Assembly (NCBI GenBank): GCA_024235635.1
Contig: JACKMA010000003.1
Location: 186,001 to 250,000 of the forward strand
DNA length: 64,000 nt
Direction of reading: 5' to 3'
Source: Zoogloeaceae bacterium
GTDB taxonomy: Bacteria; Pseudomonadota; Gammaproteobacteria; Burkholderiales; Rhodocyclaceae
Of this stretch, positions 25,776-34,370 are shown one piece after another. The position numbers were made by a program, and so were the translations under genes. Position 1 is the first letter of the stretch, and each line of letters starts with the position of its first letter. The notes below the pieces were generated by a model. The model saw only the letters and a program-made list of their open reading frames with translations. It ran no database searches and was not told the DNA's origin.

Positions 25776-26972
25776 ATGAAGACATCGACGTCCCCGCCGG
25801 CACGGCTTCCATCGGGCATCTGGGTCCTCGGGCTGGTCAGCATGTCGATGGACATCTCCTCCGAGATGATCCACAGCCTGTTGCCGCTGTTCATGGTGAC
25901 GACCCTCGGTGCGAGCGCGCTGGCGGTCGGCCTGGTCGAGGGTCTGGCCGAGTGCACGGCCCTGGTCGTCAAGGTATTCTCGGGCGCCCTCAGCGACTAC
26001 TGGGGAAGGCGCAAGGGCCTGGCGGTGGCCGGCTATGCGCTGGGCGCCCTGACCAAGCCCCTGTTCGCACTGGCGCCGACGATGGGCGTGGTGCTCACCG
26101 CCCGCATGCTCGACCGCGTCGGCAAGGGCATCCGCGGTGCACCGCGCGACGCCCTGGTGGCCGACATCGCGCCGCCGGCCCTGCGCGGCGCCGCCTTCGG
26201 CCTGCGCCAGTCGCTCGATACGGTGGGTGCCTTCGTCGGGCCGCTGTTGGCTGTCGGCCTGATGCTGCTGTGGGCGGACGAGTTTCGCGCGGTGTTCTGG
26301 GTGGCGGTGGTGCCGGGCCTGCTGGCCGTCGCGCTGCTGATCTTCGCCGTACGCGAGCCGCCGCCCGCGGCCGGCCACCGGCGCAGCAATCCGGTTTCGC
26401 GGGCGAACCTGGCGCGTCTCGGTATGCCCTACTGGTGGGTGGTGGGCGTCGGCGCGGTATTCACGCTGGCACGCTTCAGCGAAGCCTTCCTGGTGCTGCG
26501 GGCCCAGCAGGCCGGCATTCCGCTGGCGCTGGTGCCGCTGGTAATGGTGGCGATGAACGCCGTCTACGCCGTGTCGGCCTACCCCTTCGGCGCGCTGTCG
26601 GACCGCATGTCCCACCCTACCCTGCTGGCCCTCGGCCTGGTCGTGCTGATCGCTGCCGACCTGGTCCTGGCGACCGGCACGCAGTGGGGCGTGCTGCTCG
26701 CCGGGGTGGTGCTGTGGGGCGTCCACATGGGCATGACCCAGGGCCTGCTGGCCAGCATGATCGCCCATGCCGCGCCCCCCGACCTGCGCGGCACGGCCTA
26801 TGGCTTCTTCAACCTGGTCAGCGGCCTCGCGATGTTGGCCGCCAGCCTGATCGCGGGCCTGCTGTGGGACTCGTTCGGCGCGACCGCCACCTTCCATGCC
26901 GGCGCGATATTCTGTGGCCTTGCACTGGCCGGGCTGATCGCGCAAGCCCGGACAATCGGAGGAAACCCGTGA
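25776..26972 (+). CDS. Major facilitator superfamily transporter
   Basis: A 398-residue protein with about twelve hydrophobic helices. The loop 2-3 signature reads GALSDYWGRRKGL, repeated in the second half as GALSDRMSHPTLL, and DRVGKGIRGAPRDALVADI is characteristic of a conserved bacterial MFS group of unknown substrate. Its stop overlaps the next gene's GTG as GTGA, so it is co-translated with the metallophosphoesterase lipoprotein. Codon and base use match the surroundings. Confidence 0.88.
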   Translation: MKTSTSPPARLPSGIWVLGLVSMSMDISSEMIHSLLPLFMVTTLGASALAVGLVEGLAECTALVVKVFSGALSDYWGRRKGLAVAGYALGALTKPLFALAPTMGVVLTARMLDRVGKGIRGAPRDALVADIAPPALRGAAFGLRQSLDTVGAFVGPLLAVGLMLLWADEFRAVFWVAVVPGLLAVALLIFAVREPPPAAGHRRSNPVSRANLARLGMPYWWVVGVGAVFTLARFSEAFLVLRAQQAGIPLALVPLVMVAMNAVYAVSAYPFGALSDRMSHPTLLALGLVVLIAADLVLATGTQWGVLLAGVVLWGVHMGMTQGLLASMIAHAAPPDLRGTAYGFFNLVSGLAMLAASLIAGLLWDSFGATATFHAGAIFCGLALAGLIAQARTIGGNP

Positions 26973-28021
26973 CCCTGCGCCCCGCACGCACATTGTCGCG
27001 CCGGCTCGGCACGATCCTGCTCGCCGCGACCACCACCGCCTGCGGGCCCCGCATCCCGATCGAGACGCTGCCACCACTGCGCTTCGACACGCAGCCGCAT
27101 TCGCAGCCGCTCGAGACGCGACGGGACCTCAAGGTCGCCTTCATCGGCGACCAGGGTGTGGGCGGCGACAGCGAGGCCGTATTGCGGCTGATCAAGGCCG
27201 AAGGCGCGGACCTCGTGATCTCCGGCGGCGACCTCGGTTATCGCGGCAGTCCCGAGACCTTCGAGCGCATGGTCAGCGCGATCCTCGGGCCGGATTTTCC
27301 GTTCTTCGCGTCGCTCGGCAATCACGACGCCGACGACTGGCGCCGCTACCAGCAACTGCTCTCCGCACGCGCTCGGCGCTCGGGCCGGGCGCGCTGCGAA
27401 GGGGTGATCGGCGTCAAGTCCGCCTGCGTCTTCGAAGGCCTGCTGTTCATCAACTCGGCGGTCGGCGTGCTCTACGGTGAGCGCGGCCCGGATCATGCCG
27501 ACTTCATTCGCTCCGCGCTCGCCCGCTCGCCGTCACGGTGGCGGGTCTGCTCGTGGCACTTCAACCAGGCCGTGATGCAGCTCGGCGAAAAGGACGACGA
27601 GGCCGGCTGGGAGGTGTACGAGGCCTGCCGCGAGGGCGGCGCGATCATCGCCACCGCCCACGAGCACTCCTATGCGCGCACCCACGTGATCACCCGGTTC
27701 GCCGATCCGCCGGCGTTCGTCGCGGCCGACGGCGAACTGCAGATCGGCCCGGGGCGCACGATCGCCTTCGTCACCGGACTCGGCGGTCACAGCGTGCGCC
27801 CGCAACTGCGCGGCGGCGACTGGTGGGCGGCGACCTACACTGCCGATCAGGGCGCGCGGGCAGGCGCACTGTTCTGCACCTTCCACGCACACGGCCGGCC
27901 CGACCGAGCCGAGTGCCGCTTCAAGGCGATCGACGGCACCGTGGCCGACCGCTTCGACCTGCTGGCGCCAACGCCCGAGGCAGACGACGACCGGCACCAG
28001 AATCGCGGCGTGGCCAGGTGA
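26969..28021 (+). CDS. Metallophosphoesterase (calcineurin-like) lipoprotein
   Basis: A 350-residue protein with a probable lipoprotein signal (AATTTAC, Cys about 25). Phosphoesterase motifs run in order: FIGDQG, SGGDLGY, SLGNHDADD, SWHFNQ and TAHEHSY, giving the dimetal ligands of calcineurin-like or purple-acid-type phosphatases. The first motif has Gln where GDxH is usual, which is seen in some PAP-like members. The GTG start follows GGAGG. It overlaps the MFS gene; a paired role in hydrolysing and importing or exporting a phosphorylated compound is conceivable but unproven. Confidence 0.85.
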   Translation: MTLRPARTLSRRLGTILLAATTTACGPRIPIETLPPLRFDTQPHSQPLETRRDLKVAFIGDQGVGGDSEAVLRLIKAEGADLVISGGDLGYRGSPETFERMVSAILGPDFPFFASLGNHDADDWRRYQQLLSARARRSGRARCEGVIGVKSACVFEGLLFINSAVGVLYGERGPDHADFIRSALARSPSRWRVCSWHFNQAVMQLGEKDDEAGWEVYEACREGGAIIATAHEHSYARTHVITRFADPPAFVAADGELQIGPGRTIAFVTGLGGHSVRPQLRGGDWWAATYTADQGARAGALFCTFHAHGRPDRAECRFKAIDGTVADRFDLLAPTPEADDDRHQNRGVAR

Positions 28022-28246
28022 ACCAATCGCCAGCGGAGCCCGTGGTGCAAACATTCTGCATCGGGCCAATCGCCGGCATGGCTGTTTCGCCGTCGATTAT
28101 CTCCTCTTTCGGGACAGTTCCTGTCAGATCACCCTGTTTATCTCGAAACCACTGATCGGTAGAGTCGGATTGCAGACAGCAAGCCATCTGGTCGCCGGGT
28201 CGACGTCAGCATGGCGAACCGGAAACGCCCCACGAGGTACGGTCAA

Positions 28247-29404
28247 ATGAGCAATCCATCGTCCGCAGCAACCGCCGATTCAACGTACGGGCTCGCCTTC
28301 CAAGCGCGCCCGCCGGCGTCCGGCCGGCCGTCCGCCCTGCTGCTCCTGCTGCACGGCGTAGGCGGCAACGAATCCAACCTGTCGGCGCTGGCGGCAGGCG
28401 TCGCGCCCGATACCCTGGTGGTCCTGCCGCGCGGGCCGTTGGCGCTGGGACCCGGGCAATACGCATGGTTCAATGTCGCGTTCACGCCGAATGGGCCGAA
28501 GATCCAGGCCGACGAGGCGGAGGCCAGCCGCGTCAAGCTGATTCGCTTCGTCGAGGCCGTGCAGGCCGCACACGGCATCGCCCCGGCGCGCACGGTCATC
28601 GCCGGCTTCAGCCAGGGGGGCATCCTCAGCGCCAGCGTCGCCTTGAGCGCGCCCGAGCGCGTGAGCGGCTTCGCGGTGCTGTCCGGGCGCATCCTGCCCG
28701 AGCTGGAACCGATGCTGGCACCGCCCGATCGCCTGGCGCGGCTGCAGGCACTGATCGCCCACGGCCGCGACGACGGCACGCTCCCGGTCGATTGGGCACA
28801 GCGCGCCGACGCCTGGCTCGACCGGCTCGGGGTCGCTCATCAGCTTCGCCTGTATGCGGGCGGGCACGCCGTCTCCCCGCAGATGGCCGACGACTTTCTG
28901 GCGTGGCAGCGGTCGCTGCTCGCCCCGCGCCCGCCGGCGCAACTGATCACCGACGGCGAAGACACCATACTGGTCGGCGGCGCGGCCGGCGACGCCCCGC
29001 TGTCGATCGCCCCCGGCAGCGATCGCCTGATCCGCGGGCATCGGACGGCGCGCCTGCCACTGGACGTCGCGATCGAGAACGCGATCATGGCCATCGAGGA
29101 CGAACTCGCCCGCGTGCCGAAACACGTCCACGGCAGCGACATCGCCGGCGACGGCCCCTGGTTGCGCGCCATTGCCCGCGCGGCAGGCATCGGGGATGAC
29201 GGCACGACCATCGGCCGCGACGCGGTCGAACAGATATTCTCGCGCCAGGCCGCGGTGGCCATGGGCCGGCCCGCCGCAGCGGAAGGTCTGCCCGACGATC
29301 CCCGCTTCGTCGCCACCTTGCTCGTGGTACGCGAAATCATGCACCACCTCGACATCCCGTTCATCCGGTTGGGCGATGGCGGCGCCGACGCGCCTGATCG
29401 GTGA
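28247..29404 (+). CDS. Alpha/beta hydrolase (carboxylesterase/phospholipase type) with extra C-terminal domain
   Basis: A 385-residue protein. Residues about 15-230 are a YpfH/carboxylesterase-like hydrolase: LLLLHGVGGNESNL, the nucleophile elbow AGFSQGG, the Asp in AHGRDDGTLP and the His in YAGGHAVSPQ complete a Ser-Asp-His triad. After about residue 240 come some 145 residues with no similarity I recognise, including charged helices (AIMAIEDELARVP) and HHLDIPFIRLG. Family members normally end near residue 220, so this is a fusion. The start at 28247 has GAGG upstream; an in-frame ATG at 28211 is the alternative. Confidence 0.8.
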   Translation: MSNPSSAATADSTYGLAFQARPPASGRPSALLLLLHGVGGNESNLSALAAGVAPDTLVVLPRGPLALGPGQYAWFNVAFTPNGPKIQADEAEASRVKLIRFVEAVQAAHGIAPARTVIAGFSQGGILSASVALSAPERVSGFAVLSGRILPELEPMLAPPDRLARLQALIAHGRDDGTLPVDWAQRADAWLDRLGVAHQLRLYAGGHAVSPQMADDFLAWQRSLLAPRPPAQLITDGEDTILVGGAAGDAPLSIAPGSDRLIRGHRTARLPLDVAIENAIMAIEDELARVPKHVHGSDIAGDGPWLRAIARAAGIGDDGTTIGRDAVEQIFSRQAAVAMGRPAAAEGLPDDPRFVATLLVVREIMHHLDIPFIRLGDGGADAPDR

Positions 29405-29550
29405 TACCGCTTCCCGAGGCATCACGGACCCCGCCCGACGCGTCACGAGCCGGGCCGGCGCTGCCGGCCGGAGAGGGGCTTGGCCGGTGAGTCGGCAGGC
29501 GACGCTGCCGTATACTGCCGGGGTTCCCATCCATCCATTGCGCAACCGCC

Positions 29551-30189
29551 ATGTTCCACAGACTGACGATTCTGCTCTCCGCCGTCGTGCTGGCAGCCGG
29601 CTGCACCTCGGTCAAGTACTCCGCACTCGAGAAGGTCGGCGTCTACAAGCGCGACATCCTGGTGGACCGCGTCGAGGACGCGCAGGACGCGCAGCTCGAG
29701 GCCAAGGAGGAAATTGCCTCGGCCTACGAGCAATTCACCGGTCTGGTCCAGTTCGACGGCGGCGACCTGGAGGCGACCTACAAGCGCCTCAACGCCAAGG
29801 TCGAGGACACCCGCGACAGCGTCGACGAAGTCGACCGGCGCATCGCCGCGATCGAGCGTGTCGCCGGTGATCTGTTCGACGAATGGCGACAAGAGCTGGG
29901 CCAGTACTCGAACCCCAACCTGCGCCGCGCCAGCGAGCAGAAGCTCGAGGACACCAAACGCCGCTACGGCAGCATGATTGCCACGATGAAGCACGCCCGC
30001 AGCCGCATCGACCCGGTGCTGAGCGTGTTCGAGGACCAGGTGCTGTTCCTCAAGCACAACCTCAACGCCCGTGCCGTGGCAGCGCTCAAGGGCGAGGTGG
30101 GCAACATCGGCGGCAAGGTCGATCGGCTGATCCAGGACATGAACAAGGCGATCGCCGAAGCGGACAGCTTCATCCAGACGATGAAGTAG
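29551..30189 (+). CDS. DUF2959-family coiled-coil lipoprotein
   Basis: A 212-residue lipoprotein: VVLAAGCTSVKYSALEKVG gives the lipidated Cys near residue 18 and the family start. The rest is almost entirely charged helix, with strong heptad patterns at about residues 75-110 and 150-205. KVGVYKRDILVDRVEDAQDA is the DUF2959 signature. Function is unknown; an envelope scaffold is plausible. It converges with the membrane protein gene at 30247. Confidence 0.85.
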   Translation: MFHRLTILLSAVVLAAGCTSVKYSALEKVGVYKRDILVDRVEDAQDAQLEAKEEIASAYEQFTGLVQFDGGDLEATYKRLNAKVEDTRDSVDEVDRRIAAIERVAGDLFDEWRQELGQYSNPNLRRASEQKLEDTKRRYGSMIATMKHARSRIDPVLSVFEDQVLFLKHNLNARAVAALKGEVGNIGGKVDRLIQDMNKAIAEADSFIQTMK

Positions 30190-30246
30190 GGCCTCGACGC
30201 CTCGACCGGATCGCAGTCAGGCCCGACCTGCCCCTCGGACCGCGCC

Positions 30247-31380
30247 TCAGCACGCGCTCGCGCCCGTCGCGCCGTCGTCGTCCGCAGCGAAAAGGCGGGC
30301 ACGGTCGCGCAGGCGCGCGCGAAACGCCCGCGGATCCGACGCGATCAACGACAGCAGTTCGATCGCCCGGTCTTCCGCCATCGCCGCGGCGCGCAGCCCG
30401 GCAGGCAGCGCTTCCACCGGGCAGGCGTCGTCGACAACGACGATGATGCGCCCCCGCGAATGGCTGGCCGCCAGCAGCGCCAGCTCGCTGCGAACCGCGG
30501 GGACGTTCGCGGCCTTGACGACGATGACCGCGGACGCGACGGCGAAATCCCGCACCACATCCATCCAGGCCTCATTGCCCTCCCAGCGCAGCGACCACGG
30601 ATTGCTGTACAACTGGTTGGCCAGCATGTCCAGCCGCTCCTCGATCGAGTCTCCCACTTCCGACTTCGGTTCGAGCGGGTCCTTCAACAAGGACGCCCAG
30701 GTGATGCCGGAGGCGTAGCGTACGCGCCAGAACAGCTTGATCGCCGCCACCGTCGACGGGCCCAGATAGAGTGCAATCGGCGCGCGGCCGCTGACGATGG
30801 CATGGGCAACGATGGCGATCACCAGCACCACGATGGCGATGCCGATGACCGGAAAGACGGCCAACGCGATGGTGATCAGGAATGCCAGCGCGAACGGTCG
30901 CCACGACAGGCGCCGACGGTCTTCCTCCCCGCCCGCAAACAGGAAACGGGAGATGGCATAGGTCGCGCGCATGCGGTTGATCTGGTGCTGCAGCGTCCCG
31001 CCGAATCGATGCTTGCCGGTCATGCCACGCGCCACCGCACAGCCCGCCGCCCCGCCCGGATGGATCGACGCCGTCGTCGCCACGGCGCGAACCGCAAGCC
31101 CACTGTAGATCAGGGCAATCGACAGCAGCACGCCAGCGACGAGGCCCGGAAAATCGAGCCACCAGGTCAAGAGGACGGGCAACAGCACCACGGCCGCGAC
31201 GACCATACCGCCGGACGGGCCGATGATCGCGCGCAGGCTGATCTCGCCACGGATTTCGTCGATGCCTTCGACCAACTCGAGGATGTCCTCGAGATTGTCT
31301 TCACCGATCTGGCTGATTTTTCCGGGGAACAGCTTCTTCAGGCGAGCGAGCGTGCGTTCGCGGTCGTCTCGATCGGCCAT
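30247..31380 (-). CDS. Membrane protein of unknown function with possible TIR-like C-terminus
   Basis: A 377-residue protein I do not recognise. An acidic cytoplasmic-type N-terminus (1-50) is followed by two helices (about 52-100), a loop with Arg-rich stretches (110-160), two more helices (about 163-195) and a soluble C-terminus (215-377). In the C-terminus, WMDVVRDFAVASAVIVVK and later GRIIVVVDDACPVEALP resemble the alternating strand-helix pattern in the second half of TIR or related Rossmann-like folds. No catalytic motif is certain. It is divergent from mgtE across 395 bases and has ordinary G+C. Confidence 0.72.
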   Translation of the reverse strand: MADRDDRERTLARLKKLFPGKISQIGEDNLEDILELVEGIDEIRGEISLRAIIGPSGGMVVAAVVLLPVLLTWWLDFPGLVAGVLLSIALIYSGLAVRAVATTASIHPGGAAGCAVARGMTGKHRFGGTLQHQINRMRATYAISRFLFAGGEEDRRRLSWRPFALAFLITIALAVFPVIGIAIVVLVIAIVAHAIVSGRAPIALYLGPSTVAAIKLFWRVRYASGITWASLLKDPLEPKSEVGDSIEERLDMLANQLYSNPWSLRWEGNEAWMDVVRDFAVASAVIVVKAANVPAVRSELALLAASHSRGRIIVVVDDACPVEALPAGLRAAAMAEDRAIELLSLIASDPRAFRARLRDRARLFAADDDGATGASAC

Positions 31381-31775
31381 GACGGGTCTGCAGCGGCTGG
31401 GCAGGCCATTATTGCGGATTTCGGCGAAAGGTCCGCTGTCGATGACCGGCGGATCCCGATGGCGGGGTTGGCGTAGCGGATGGAGCGAGCCGCCTGGCGA
31501 AGTGGATTCCGAGGCCGACTTGTGGCCAGATGAGGCTTCCGGGTGACGAAGGCCAAGCAGCGCCGGTGATCCACCAGCGGCCGGGCACGAAACCAGTTGT
31601 CAGATCGACCGGCCCGCGCGGATGCACCGTTTCAGGATCGGACGCTGACGTCCCCAGCGTTCACACTGGCCCATCGCACAGACGCAAAGATGCCACACTA
31701 CCGGATATTGCCGACGTCCGGCACAACGGCCGAGCCCCCGTATTCGGCCACGCAATCCAGCCACAGGCAGCCGTC
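31381..31775. other. Divergent intergenic region upstream of mgtE
   Basis: 395 bases without a supported gene. It should carry the mgtE promoter and leader. I looked for a magnesium-sensing leader or an anti-terminator hairpin and saw none that was convincing. The mgtE ATG has only a weak ribosome site (CAGGCAG). Confidence 0.5.
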
Positions 31776-33404
31776 ATGACAGACCAGGATTCCGAGGTCG
31801 TACGTACCGAGATTGCCCAAATCATTGAGGCGCTCGAGAGTGGGCGCTACAAGCGCGTACGGAAGAAGCTGCGTCACATGCATCCCGCCAAGATCGCCAG
31901 CCTCATCGAGGCGATTCATCCCGAGCAGCGTGTGGCGCTCTGGCAGCAGGTCGATTCCATTCACGAATCCCGCATTCTGATTCACCTCGAACCCGAACTC
32001 GCACGCATCCTGAAGCGAGACTCAAAAGAAGCCGTCACGGCACTGGACGAGTCTGGCGATGACCGCAGGCACGGGAAATCGACCCAGACCGGTGATGTGA
32101 TCGACGCCCTGAATCGCGGCAAGCTCAAGCGCGTCAGCAGAACGTTGCGGGACATGCATCCAGCAAAGGTCGCCGGATTGCTCGAGTCCCTGCCACCCAA
32201 GGAGCGCAGTGCTGCCTGGAGCATGGTGGAGACCGATCGCGCGTCCAAGGTACTTCCGTATCTGCACGGCGAGACCTGCGCCTCGCTGGCACTGGACATG
32301 GATCACGAAGACCTGGTCGCCGCGGCCCAGCGGCTCGATCTGGATGATCTCGTCGACCTCATCCAGGCCCTGCCCGACGAACAGGGCCGCGGGTTGCTCC
32401 GGGCAGCAGGCGGGCGGCATCGGGAAAAGATCGAATCGATGCTGTCGTATCCCGAGGATTCGGCAGGCGGCCTGATGAACACCGACCATATTGCGGTGCG
32501 CCCGGACGTTCGCCTGGAGGCGGTGCTCCGCTACCTGCGCGTGGTCGAATCCTTGCCGGTGCAAACCGACAAGCTGATGGTGGTCGATCGAAAGGGCCTC
32601 TATCGGGGCGTTCTCGACCTGGGCACCCTGGTCACCGCGCCTTCCGGCCGGCGCGTGCAGGATGTCATGAATACGGCACTGAGCGCGATTCCGGTCTCGC
32701 TGCCCGCGGACGACGTCGCCCATCTGTTCCAGGATCACGATCTGATTTCGGCACCAGTCGTCGATGACCAGCAACGCCTCCTGGGCCGAATCACGGTCGA
32801 TGACGTGGTGGACCTGATTCGGGACAGCTCGGACAAGGCGATCATGCAGTTGGCAGGCCTGGACCAGGAAGCCGACATGTTTGCGCCGGTCCTGACCAGC
32901 TCACGCCGGCGCGCGCTATGGCTGGCCATCAACCTGGTCACGGCTTTCGCCGCCGCCTGGGTCATCGGCCTGTTTCAGTCCACGCTGGAACGTGTCGTGG
33001 CGCTCGCAGTACTCATGCCCATAGTCGCCAGCATGGGCGGAATCGCAGGCAGCCAGACGCTGACCCTGGTCGTTCGAGGCATGGCACTGGGCATGGTGCA
33101 GGACAAGAACGCCCGCGCGCTGCTCGCCAAGGAAGGTGGAATCGCCTTGATAAACGGCATGCTTTGGGCCGTCGTCGTGGCGTCGCTCGCATTCGCGTGG
33201 TTCGGCGACTGGCAGATCGGCGCGGTGATCGGCGCGGCAATCCTGATCAATCTCCTGGTCGCCGCCTGTGCCGGCCTGGCCGTGCCATTGCTGCTGGAGC
33301 GCGTCGGCGTCGACCCGGCACTGGCTGGCGGTGTAATCCTGACCACGGTAACGGACATGGTCGGCTTCTTCGCATTCCTGGGGCTCGCAAGCATCGTGCT
33401 GTGA
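31776..33404 (+). CDS. mgtE: Magnesium transporter MgtE
   Basis: A 542-residue Mg2+ channel. Two MgtE N-domain units are visible (about residues 11-70 and 105-220): HMHPAKIASLIEAIHPEQR and DMHPAKVAGLLESLPPKER are near-copies. Two CBS units follow (about 225-345), with DVMNTALSAIPVSLPADD, then five membrane helices with GIAGSQTLTLVVRG and the terminal GGVILTTVTDMVGFFAFLG that form the ion pore. MgtE normally has about 450 residues with one N-domain; the extra length comes from the N-terminal repeat. Confidence 0.93.
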   Translation: MTDQDSEVVRTEIAQIIEALESGRYKRVRKKLRHMHPAKIASLIEAIHPEQRVALWQQVDSIHESRILIHLEPELARILKRDSKEAVTALDESGDDRRHGKSTQTGDVIDALNRGKLKRVSRTLRDMHPAKVAGLLESLPPKERSAAWSMVETDRASKVLPYLHGETCASLALDMDHEDLVAAAQRLDLDDLVDLIQALPDEQGRGLLRAAGGRHREKIESMLSYPEDSAGGLMNTDHIAVRPDVRLEAVLRYLRVVESLPVQTDKLMVVDRKGLYRGVLDLGTLVTAPSGRRVQDVMNTALSAIPVSLPADDVAHLFQDHDLISAPVVDDQQRLLGRITVDDVVDLIRDSSDKAIMQLAGLDQEADMFAPVLTSSRRRALWLAINLVTAFAAAWVIGLFQSTLERVVALAVLMPIVASMGGIAGSQTLTLVVRGMALGMVQDKNARALLAKEGGIALINGMLWAVVVASLAFAWFGDWQIGAVIGAAILINLLVAACAGLAVPLLLERVGVDPALAGGVILTTVTDMVGFFAFLGLASIVL

Positions 33405-33704
33405 AATTCACGCGTGATCAGATATCGCTGAAATTGCGGCGGCATGGCATATGCCGCATGGGTTTATCGGCCACCTGCGCGCGGACAGCAGGTCAGCCGG
33501 AGCTGCCGCTCAATCAATGGCTCCTGAACTGCCGCAATCGACCCCAAGCGGCCCGTCGGCCTCTTGGAAAGCTGACGGTCAACTTTCGAGTCTAGCGGCC
33601 GCCGAAGGCGGTCCGCTGGAACGATTGGTCGGGCATCAGTTCGCAACTCCCAGAGAAGCACGAATTTGGATCAGAAAGAATTCTGCTCATCGTCGGCTTA
33701 CAGC
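33405..33704. other. Gene-poor flank of the NADAR island
   Basis: 300 bases between mgtE and the NADAR gene, with convergent transcription on both sides. No gene is supported. G+C falls from that of mgtE toward that of the island. A short duplicated word or integration site was not evident. Confidence 0.45.
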
Positions 33705-34370
33705 CTAGAAAAGTGAGGGCTGCGGTTTCTGACCGTTGCCTGGGCTCCTGGACGTGACCATCTCGATTGGTTTGCCCATCAGCAGGAAGTCTGGAATGCC
33801 GAGCGGGGGCACCGTCTTCAGGGCGCCATCCGCATCGTCCATGAGCTTCTCCCGCAACTCCATCAGGAGTCTGCCTAAAACGTTCTGCCCGATCAATGTG
33901 TCGCCGGTTTCATCCGCCAGCTTGGCGCCCCAATAGTCGTCCTTGCGCGACTGCTCGACGATCGGCCGATCGCGCGTGGCGAGCAGCAGCCGACCGAACT
34001 CCTCATAGTTCTGAGCGAGCTTCACGCGGAGGCACCAGCGCATAACCTTGTATCTGACCGCGTCCCAATCCGACCTTGAGTCCTTGCGATGCGGCTTGCT
34101 CTTCATCTTGGCGGTCATCGGGCTATGCTGCCCGATGATTTCCCGCTGGACTTCCGGCATGTGGGGAAAACGGCATGCCTGATACAGAGCCTCCGTCGTC
34201 AGGATGCGGACTCCGTTGATCTGCAAGGGGAAGCCCGAGGCCATGTTGGACAGGCCGCCGAAGTCCTCCTTCGTCTTGTAGACGACGACGACCTCGCCGC
34301 GAACATAGGTCCGCAATAGGCAGTTCTCGGCGTGATCGCGACTAGAGCGCTGTGAGGTCGTCGAAGACAT
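33705..34370 (-). CDS. NADAR-domain protein (ADP-ribose/riboside N-glycosidase family)
   Basis: A 221-residue protein. Residues about 40-195 are a NADAR (YbiA-like) domain: FGGLSNMASGFPLQINGVR, TTEALYQACRFP, NYEEFGRLLLATRDR, then DDYWGAKL and IGQNVLGRLLMELR, all in canonical order. NADAR enzymes cleave N-glycosidic bonds, as in YbiA on riboflavin precursors, and some remove ADP-ribose from nucleobases or nucleic acids. The ATG at 34370 overlaps the end of the preceding gene by 29 bases; a TTG near 34310 just before the domain is an alternative. Lower G+C than the surroundings suggests transfer. Function in this pairing is unknown. Confidence 0.87.
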   Translation of the reverse strand: MSSTTSQRSSRDHAENCLLRTYVRGEVVVVYKTKEDFGGLSNMASGFPLQINGVRILTTEALYQACRFPHMPEVQREIIGQHSPMTAKMKSKPHRKDSRSDWDAVRYKVMRWCLRVKLAQNYEEFGRLLLATRDRPIVEQSRKDDYWGAKLADETGDTLIGQNVLGRLLMELREKLMDDADGALKTVPPLGIPDFLLMGKPIEMVTSRSPGNGQKPQPSLF

